DNA from: Acidobacteriaceae bacterium
Lineage (GTDB): Bacteria; Acidobacteriota; Terriglobia; Terriglobales; Acidobacteriaceae
Direction of reading: 5' to 3'
Assembly (NCBI GenBank): GCA_003151155.1
Contig: PLWX01000087.1
Location: 7,838-43,885, forward strand
DNA length: 36,048 nucleotides
Shown: piece by piece, positions 31,002-36,048 of the stretch
Layout of the letters: the number at the start of each line of letters is the position of its first letter
How positions within the stretch are numbered: position 1 is the first letter of the stretch
Notes under the pieces: model-generated
What the model saw: the letters and a program-made list of their open reading frames with translations, nothing else
What the model was told of the DNA's origin: nothing
Database searches by the model: none
Translations under genes and position numbers: made by a program

Positions 31002-32741
31002 TCAGCGCTTTTTGGCGACCACTTTCTTTGCGTGCTTCGCAGCTTTAGGGTGTGCGACAGACTTCTTCGAACTCTTCACTTCAACAGCTTTTTTCGCAGG
31101 GGCATGCGATTTTTGCGCGCTCGATCCGTTGTTGTTGTGAGCTGCCGGCTTGGGTTCTGGCTTAACCGCTTCGACAGGCGGAGGTATGGGTGCAACGGGC
31201 TCTGATGAAGTAACTTCACCCAAAGCCTTCATCACGACACCGCGCATTTCTTCCACTGGCGCCGGCTTCCCACTCCAAATTTCAAATTGACGCGCACCTT
31301 GCTGCACAAACATTTCCAGGCCGGGAATGGTTGCGATTCCTTTTGCTTTCGCCTGCTTGATCAACTTCGTTTCGACCGGGTTGTAAACCATGTCGAAGAC
31401 GATGCGTGCGCGCATTTCGTCGGGTTCCAGCGGGCTCGCCTTAGGATTTCCCATACCGATCGGCGTGGCATTGACGATCACGTCGAAGTCGAGCTTCTTC
31501 AGGTCAGCACGTTTCACGACTTTGGCGCCGGCTTCCCGCGCCAGCTTCTGCGCCTTGGGAAGGGTGCGATTCAGGATTGAAACCTGCGCCCCGCGTACAG
31601 TTAAACCGAAGACTGCGGCACGGGCAGCGCCGCCAGCGCCGATCACGAGAATTCGCGCGTTGTTCAGGCTAATGCGATCCGATAACGGGCCAACCAAGCC
31701 TCCGACGTCGGTATTGAAGCCGTAGAGCTTTCCATCCTGAGCACGTACCACGGTGTTGACAGCGCCGATCTTGCGCACGAGGTCATCGGCGTTTGCCAAG
31801 TGGCTGACCATTTCCTGTTTGTGCGGCATGGTCACACTTAAGCCGCGAATCGGAATGTTCTGGATGCAGGCGAGTAGGTCGTCGATCTTCTTGGTCTGCA
31901 GCGCGAGATAGATGCCGTTTACATTCTCGCGGCGGAACGCCAGGTTCATCATCGCCGGGGACAAGGAATGCGCGACGGGATCGCCGGCAACGCCGTAAAT
32001 CTGGGTGGCAGCGTCCACGTGATCGATGCGGAACGTACTACGTAGGTCGCGATAGGTCACTTGGCCCGGCGCTGTGGCTTCTCCGGCACTGGCGGCCGCA
32101 AACGTAAAGACGCTCCCCGCGCGCACAGAGAGAATACGGCTGATCAAGCCCTGTTCGCCCATGCACAGACCAATCAGCCAATAATCGTGACCATGCTTCT
32201 CCAGGAACTTCGTCATGACCACGTTGTCGTAAAGGCTGGTAGCTGTGGTAACGACCTTGTAATACTCAGCGGGAACTTTCACCATGCGGGCGAAAGTTTC
32301 TTCGAGCTTCTTCGTCGCTTTGAAGTCGTGGTACGAAAGGATGAGCGAGGCAGCACTACGGAGCTTCTGGAGCTCTGCAGCTTTTACCGACTCGGCGGTT
32401 TCGAGTTCGACATCGAGCAACTGGCAACCAGCAGCAGCAGCTTTGGTCAGAATCTCCAGTTGTGCGGCTGCCGATCCTTTGAACTTCCCGCCGTTGGACG
32501 CTCTGCGGCAGGTGCCGATGAAGACGGCATCAGGCCGGGTCTCGAGCAAGCGCTTTACCTTCGGAAGTGCTGCCGCAGGATTCGCGAGATAGTCTAACCG
32601 CAACTCCAGAAAGGGGTTTTCGCGGATCAGCGTCTCGGCTTTCTCGATCATATCTTCAGGCGTGTTTCCGATGACGGCGACACAGACGCGCGGAATCCGG
32701 GAACGCAGGATGCGGGGCGCGTTGAAGATGGTGGTCGCCAT
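31002..32741 (-). CDS. aroDE: Bifunctional 3-dehydroquinate dehydratase / shikimate dehydrogenase
   Basis: This fusion of two consecutive shikimate-pathway steps is 579 residues long. The first part is type I dehydroquinase: ELRLDYL, ILSYHDF, the Schiff-base Lys in YYKVVTTA and RAGSVFTFAA. The second is shikimate dehydrogenase: GVAGDPVAHSLSPAMMN, the catalytic Lys in VTMPHK, GFNTDVGG, and the Rossmann GAGGAARA for NADP(H). The pathway supplies chorismate, the substrate of the trpE/trpG enzymes found here. After about residue 525 the protein has an extra tail of about 55 residues, extremely rich in Lys, Ala and Pro (KKSVAHPKAAKHAKKVV). The frame is open to 33086, but the ATG at 32741 follows AAGGAG and starts the family. 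Confidence 0.95.
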   Translation of the reverse strand: MATTIFNAPRILRSRIPRVCVAVIGNTPEDMIEKAETLIRENPFLELRLDYLANPAAALPKVKRLLETRPDAVFIGTCRRASNGGKFKGSAAAQLEILTKAAAAGCQLLDVELETAESVKAAELQKLRSAASLILSYHDFKATKKLEETFARMVKVPAEYYKVVTTATSLYDNVVMTKFLEKHGHDYWLIGLCMGEQGLISRILSVRAGSVFTFAAASAGEATAPGQVTYRDLRSTFRIDHVDAATQIYGVAGDPVAHSLSPAMMNLAFRRENVNGIYLALQTKKIDDLLACIQNIPIRGLSVTMPHKQEMVSHLANADDLVRKIGAVNTVVRAQDGKLYGFNTDVGGLVGPLSDRISLNNARILVIGAGGAARAAVFGLTVRGAQVSILNRTLPKAQKLAREAGAKVVKRADLKKLDFDVIVNATPIGMGNPKASPLEPDEMRARIVFDMVYNPVETKLIKQAKAKGIATIPGLEMFVQQGARQFEIWSGKPAPVEEMRGVVMKALGEVTSSEPVAPIPPPVEAVKPEPKPAAHNNNGSSAQKSHAPAKKAVEVKSSKKSVAHPKAAKHAKKVVAKKR

Positions 32742-32800
32742 AGGCTCCTTGCTCGAAGGTATAGGGTACGGCACTCCGAGCGCCGACGCGATGGTAACGG

Positions 32801-32818
32801 TGCACAAATCGAAGTGCA
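32801..32818. promoter_or_regulatory. TGCAC-N8-GTGCA dyad, site A
   Basis: TGCACAAATCGAAGTGCA lies 60 bp upstream of the aroDE start. It has the same arm sequence and spacing as site B at 33016-33035. Confidence 0.5.
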
Positions 32819-33015
32819 ACCCTCTTTTCAAGTTACGGAAGACAAATCTCGATTCTGCACCTATGGGGTTACTAATGGTACAAAGGGATTCTTGACCGGC
32901 AGCTACTCCTCTGTTACGTTTGCGCCTCAGCCATAGTTCTGCATCGTCAATGACATGCGGACGCATTGCGGTCCCCCCGGAGAGACAATTTCCGCCGCAT
33001 GCGGACACCCAAAAA

Positions 33016-33035
33016 TTGCACTGATCATGGTGCAA
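33016..33035. promoter_or_regulatory. TGCAC-N8-GTGCA dyad, site B
   Basis: TTGCAC and GTGCAA flank TGATCATG, with 6-bp arms. It lies 100 bp upstream of the start at 33135. Same spacing as site A, so one dimeric regulator could bind both. Confidence 0.5.
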
Positions 33036-33134
33036 AAAGGGTGGCAAAATCGTGGATTGTGAGCGGTTCAACCGCCTCAACGCCATGGATTACACGAAGT
33101 TGGTCGTAGCTTCGTCTGGGCTAACGGAGGAGTA

Positions 33135-34091
33135 ATGAAGAACGTTCTGCTTCTGGTTTCACTCGCGGTCAGCACGGCTGCCTTGGGGCAAGGGGGAGCA
33201 GTTCCCACCCCGCAGGAGAATACGCAGGTTTCTCCCACAGTGCTGCCTTCCAACATCGTGCAAAAGGGCATAGCGGCTACTTACACCGACGTTTATTGCG
33301 CCGGGTGGATGTCGCCCAAGGATGTGCCGAACAGCAGCTATGTGCTGGCAGGCGAAGAGTCGCCGAACACCTCGCGATTCTATAAGAACGACTCGATCTA
33401 CTTAGCGGGATCGGGCTGGCAGGAAGGCCAGAAGGTTTCGATCATTCGCCGCGCCAAAGATCCCAATCTTTTCGAAATTTACGACGAACAAGTGAAAGAG
33501 ATGAAGAAGGCCGGCACCCTCTTCTACGACATGGCACAGGCGACCGTCAGCTTCGTCCTGGGCAACAGTGCCGTGGCACACGTGGACTTCAGCTGCGACG
33601 CGATCGTGCCAGGCGACTTGGTAGTTCCATTCCAGGAACGTCCGCTGGCTACATTTCATCCGCGGCCTTATGAATTCAAGCATTTCGTCGCCCTGAAGGG
33701 CGCGACCAAGGGTCGGATCATTCTGAGCAAGGATTTTGATGTTTACCTGGGCGAAGGCAAGAAGTTTTACGTCAACATCGGATCCAATCAGGGATTGAAA
33801 CCGGGAGATTATCTCCGGGTGATACGTGGTTATGCCATGAAAGATTACGATCCGGCGGATCGTGAGTCTCTGGCGTCGTTGGACTACGAAGACGATCAGC
33901 TGAAAGAACCCCGTACCGAGCCCAAGCGGTTTTCCGAGATCCCAACTCGGAGTTTGGGCGAGGCAGTCGTTCTAACCACGACGCCGACGACCGCAACCGC
34001 GATGGTTACATACTCGGTAGAGGACATCCGGATTGGGGATCGATTCGAAGTGATGCCAGCCGATGCAAGTGGGACGGGTGGCAGCAACTAG
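33135..34091 (+). CDS. Secreted protein of unknown function, 318 residues
   Basis: I do not recognise a family. The product has a signal peptide (MKNVLLLVSLAVSTAALGQ) and a mature part without membrane helices. Two segments resemble the 'ligand-binding/FlgT-like' pattern in which a beta domain ends with a GDYLRVIRG or GDRFEV sequence: YVNIGSNQGLKPGDYLRVIRG and YSVEDIRIGDRFEV. A similar segment occurs earlier (GSGWQEGQKVSIIRR). This repeated GxxxGD pattern suggests two or three copies of a small beta domain. A Cys pair (YCAG and FSCDA) may form a disulphide. The ATG has GGAGGAG upstream. Its promoter region carries conspicuous dyads. A strong terminator follows. Confidence 0.72.
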   Translation: MKNVLLLVSLAVSTAALGQGGAVPTPQENTQVSPTVLPSNIVQKGIAATYTDVYCAGWMSPKDVPNSSYVLAGEESPNTSRFYKNDSIYLAGSGWQEGQKVSIIRRAKDPNLFEIYDEQVKEMKKAGTLFYDMAQATVSFVLGNSAVAHVDFSCDAIVPGDLVVPFQERPLATFHPRPYEFKHFVALKGATKGRIILSKDFDVYLGEGKKFYVNIGSNQGLKPGDYLRVIRGYAMKDYDPADRESLASLDYEDDQLKEPRTEPKRFSEIPTRSLGEAVVLTTTPTTATAMVTYSVEDIRIGDRFEVMPADASGTGGSN

Positions 34092-34109
34092 GAAATAAAG
34101 TATTGCGAG

Positions 34110-34136
34110 ATGCGCCGCGAGAGCGGCGCATTTTTT
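34110..34136 (+). terminator. Rho-independent terminator of the secreted-protein gene
   Basis: ATGCGCCGC pairs with GCGGCGCAT around a GAGA loop, followed by TTTTTT. Confidence 0.95.
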
Positions 34137-34160
34137 CTTGCAGTCATTCGAGAAGAGCGG

Positions 34161-34733
34161 CTACTCGCCAAACACTTCGGCGGTAAACGCCTCAATCCGA
34201 GCGCCGAGGCGCCAAGCATCGAGTGGGAGACATGCTTTCCGGCAGGTTTCATTGAGGAAGGTTTCCCCATCCCAGCCGTGCTCGATGGGAACTTGCGGCA
34301 GCAGCAAGCCTCGGCGGTTCTCAAAGCTGATGAGAAGGCCGTGTTTTCCCACCTCGACTCGGTCGGGCGTCACGTCGAACAGTGGAGACATCACACTGAT
34401 CTCGATCTTGAGTTCACTGGCTTCGGCTGCTGTCACCGGCTCAAAGCGCGGATCTTCGAAAGCGGCAGCGGCAGCGGTCTGGGCGATGGTTTTGTAAAGG
34501 GTCGCCACCGGCAGCACGTAGCCAATGCACCCACGCAATTCCCCGCGCAGGTGGAGTGTCGTAAATGCGCCACGCGGTTCGGTAAGATGCGGGCTGGATG
34601 GCGTCAGTTCCAGGGGATGCCGGTGAAGACGGGCGTCGATGGCGCGGTGTGCCAGTTGCAGAAGAATCTCTCGCTCAGCGGGAGAATACTCGGCGGGCAC
34701 TGCAAGAACGGATTGGCTAGGTGGCTGCAACAT
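34161..34733 (-). CDS. amrA: AMMECR1-domain protein (AmmeMemoRadiSam protein A type)
   Basis: This 190-residue protein carries the AMMECR1 signature LRGCIGYV, preceded by RGAFTTLHLRGEL and followed by FEDPRFEPVTAAEASELKIEISVMSPL. The end is WDGETFLNETCRKACLPLDAW. In bacteria it often occurs with a MEMO protein and a radical SAM protein; neither is in the window. The function is unknown. The frame opens at 34799 with a TTG, but the ATG at 34733 is more likely. It overlaps the end of pgsA by 17 bp, so the two genes form an operon. Confidence 0.88.
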   Translation of the reverse strand: MLQPPSQSVLAVPAEYSPAEREILLQLAHRAIDARLHRHPLELTPSSPHLTEPRGAFTTLHLRGELRGCIGYVLPVATLYKTIAQTAAAAAFEDPRFEPVTAAEASELKIEISVMSPLFDVTPDRVEVGKHGLLISFENRRGLLLPQVPIEHGWDGETFLNETCRKACLPLDAWRLGARIEAFTAEVFGE

Positions 34734-35379
34734 CGGACGATTTGCGCCGTCGCGAAAGAACAAAAGAACGCCGGCGGCGGCGTTCGGAACTCCGGTCAAT
34801 TTTCTTCCAGAAGCCCACGAAATAATCGATCGCCGAAATCAGCGACAGGGCGACCATGAACCAGATGGCCATCTTGGCGACGAGATCGATACCGAGAACG
34901 AAGTGAAACGACCCGTAATTCCATTCAGCGTCCCACCAGCGCATATCGAGGATTGCGGCGACGACGGCGACGATCTGCACGACCATCTTCATCTTGCCTA
35001 AGTCGCTGGCCTGAATGGTGAAGCCTTCCGACGCAGCGATGGAGCGCAAGCCGCTGACGAGGAACTCGCGTCCGATAATGATGACTGCGACCCATGCGCT
35101 GACGACATGCGGGTTCACTTGCACCAAGGTGATAAACGCGGCTGTGACCATCAGTTTGTCGGCAAGCGGATCGAGCAGCATGCCCATGGTTGTGACCTGT
35201 CCACGTTTGCGTGCCAGGTAGCCGTCGAGTCCATCAGTAATCGACGCCAGGATGAAAAGGGAAGAGGCGAGCAATTCTTTTTCGCCGTGCAAGCTGCCGA
35301 TACGGTGGGTAAGAAGGATCCAGATCAGCAGCGGGATGCTGAAGATCCGGGACATCGTGATGTAGTTCGGTAAATTCAC
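34717..35379 (-). CDS. pgsA: CDP-diacylglycerol-glycerol-3-phosphate 3-phosphatidyltransferase
   Basis: This integral membrane enzyme makes phosphatidylglycerophosphate, the committed step to phosphatidylglycerol and cardiolipin. The CDP-alcohol phosphotransferase motif is complete: DGLDGYLARKRGQVTTMG then LLDPLADK. The protein begins MNLPNYITMSRIFSIPL as the family does and has several membrane helices. The last 25 residues are very basic (RRRRRSFVLSRRRK), an unusual extension. The start is GTG without a Shine-Dalgarno sequence; GGAGG lies further upstream without a usual start codon. It is probably the first gene of a unit with amrA. Confidence 0.93.
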   Translation of the reverse strand: MNLPNYITMSRIFSIPLLIWILLTHRIGSLHGEKELLASSLFILASITDGLDGYLARKRGQVTTMGMLLDPLADKLMVTAAFITLVQVNPHVVSAWVAVIIIGREFLVSGLRSIAASEGFTIQASDLGKMKMVVQIVAVVAAILDMRWWDAEWNYGSFHFVLGIDLVAKMAIWFMVALSLISAIDYFVGFWKKIDRSSERRRRRSFVLSRRRKSSDVAAT

Positions 35380-35476
35380 TGCGGGGCTTTGGCCGGGCTG
35401 AAGCCAACCAATCGATTATCCTCCAGCCAAGAACCCAAAGCAATGCTGGTGACTTATCGGAGGCGAAAGATCTATT

Positions 35477-35713
35477 TCAGGATGCACGGTGGCGTGGCAA
35501 ATGGCCGCGAGTGGCCTGGCGCCAACTGGGAAATCGTAGTTCGCCGGTCCGGACCCATCGCAGGATGTCGTGCCACATCTCGTCGGGGCCGTGGAAACCG
35601 TCTTCGTAGGCGGTCAGGGGGCGGAGAACGACCATCGTCGCAATGAGGGCGAGCAGGCCGGGAGCAACCGTAACCACCAGAAGCATCCGGAGCAGGGGCT
35701 GCTTGCGTTTCAT
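35477..35713 (-). CDS. Small membrane protein, hypothetical
   Basis: I do not recognise a family. The 78-residue product has a basic start (MKRKQPLLR), one membrane helix (MLLVVTVAPGLLALIATMVVL) and a soluble end with Trp and His (DEMWHDILRWVRTGELRFPSW). The length and membrane layout look like a real small protein, but no ribosome-binding site is clear and the gene stands alone between pgsA and the glutamate dehydrogenase. Confidence 0.5.
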   Translation of the reverse strand: MKRKQPLLRMLLVVTVAPGLLALIATMVVLRPLTAYEDGFHGPDEMWHDILRWVRTGELRFPSWRQATRGHLPRHRAS

Positions 35714-35780
35714 CAGAATCCAATTCTGCGAGCGAGACTGGCCGTACAGCAGTGGCGAGATTTTACCCCGAAAATGACGC

Positions 35781-35809
35781 AGGGACGGCTCGTTGGCCGT
35801 CCCTTTTTT
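35781..35809 (+). terminator. Strong terminator hairpin between small membrane protein and glutamate dehydrogenase genes
   Basis: AGGGACGGC pairs with GCCGTCCCT around a 6-nt loop. On the plus strand it is followed by six T. All neighbouring genes are on the minus strand, where the trailing tract is weaker (GCGTCATTTT), so it may act on the glutamate dehydrogenase message or on an antisense transcript. Confidence 0.7.
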
Positions 35810-35844
35810 AGCACCCTGCCCGATATCCCGGTGGGGTTCAAACG

Positions 35845-36048
35845 CTACGCATAAATTCCGCGCTGCCGGATAGTGTATGCCACTCTGTCAATAGCAAGCA
35901 TGTAAGCACCAATCCGGTTTGCAACTTTATGTTGTTCAGACATGTTCACGACGTCTTCAAACGCGCTGACCATGATGTGCTCGAGTTGTTCGTTGACGAC
36001 CGACTCTTTCCAGAAATAGCCCTGGCGATCCTGCACCCACTCGAAATA
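35845..36048 (-). CDS. Glutamate dehydrogenase, C-terminal part (cut by window edge)
   Basis: The reading frame is open to the right edge and reads [21 protein letters not shown], then [20 protein letters not shown], then [21 protein letters not shown]. This is the end of the Glu/Leu/Phe/Val dehydrogenase family, most like NAD(P)-dependent glutamate dehydrogenase, which links 2-oxoglutarate and ammonia with glutamate. The catalytic domain lies outside the window, so cofactor preference cannot be judged. Confidence 0.88.
   Translation of the reverse strand, partial: YFEWVQDRQGYFWKESVVNEQLEHIMVSAFEDVVNMSEQHKVANRIGAYMLAIDRVAYTIRQRGIYA

Larger units (their letters stand above)
32742..33134. other. 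Divergent intergenic region, about 390 bp
   Basis: The region holds both promoters of aroDE and of the secreted-protein gene at 33135. It contains two TGCAC-N8-GTGCA dyads and two direct copies of ATGCGGAC (near 32955 and 32999). No small gene or known RNA is evident. Confidence 0.5.

Overview
The window is about 36 kb of moderately GC-rich, gene-dense bacterial chromosome, most likely from an Acidobacteriota member of the Koribacter/Terriglobia type. The assignment is an inference. It rests on two large orphan MacB/FtsX-type permeases with no ATPase gene (the acidobacterial 'ADOP' type, one of them headed by a PadR gene), a fused AroD-AroE enzyme, duplicated S9 peptidases, and several secreted proteins without obvious families. 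I see no rRNA, tRNA, CRISPR array, phage gene or insertion sequence.

Layout. 1-5.5 kb: two ADOP-type permeases on the minus strand. The first is interrupted by a single-base frameshift and runs off the left edge. The second is intact and has a candidate sigma-54 promoter with two tandem dyads upstream. 5.7-7.0 kb: inorganic pyrophosphatase and a Tat-exported START/AHSA1-like protein. 7.0-11.4 kb: a tandem pair of secreted prolyl oligopeptidases. 11.5-14.6 kb: a YtxH stress protein, a membrane-anchored TPR protein, a DUF4397 lipoprotein, a small secreted protein and a DksA/TraR zinc-finger protein. 15.2-20.8 kb: an NtrC-type response regulator, an orphan GvpL/GvpF protein, a GAF-GGDEF diguanylate cyclase, a FecR-like secreted protein and a PilZ protein. 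A second PilZ gene lies at 30 kb, so c-di-GMP production and sensing genes are close together. 20.9-24.9 kb: trpG and trpE on opposite strands, separated by a decayed secreted-protein gene with a stop codon and a frameshift. 25-28.7 kb: a metallo-beta-lactamase-fold hydrolase, a zinc-ribbon protein, a hicB-hicA toxin-antitoxin pair, the YfiH/PgeF laccase-domain protein and an HU-type DNA-binding protein. 28.9-36 kb: signal peptide peptidase SppA, PilZ, an AbrB-Doc toxin-antitoxin pair with a perfect 20-bp operator, AroDE, a secreted protein, an AMMECR1-domain protein, pgsA, a small membrane protein and the C-terminus of a glutamate dehydrogenase.

The genes form short operons: padR-permease, dksA-secreted protein, hicB-hicA, pgeF-hypothetical, abrB-doc and pgsA-amrA. 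Clear Rho-independent hairpins separate many of them. The most unusual signals are regulatory. They are the sigma-54 plus tandem-enhancer arrangement upstream of an orphan permease, a set of genes whose TANNNT box lies only 5-9 nt from the start codon (likely leaderless or near-leaderless mRNAs), paired TGCAC-N8-GTGCA dyads upstream of a secreted protein, and two genes broken by single-base insertions.
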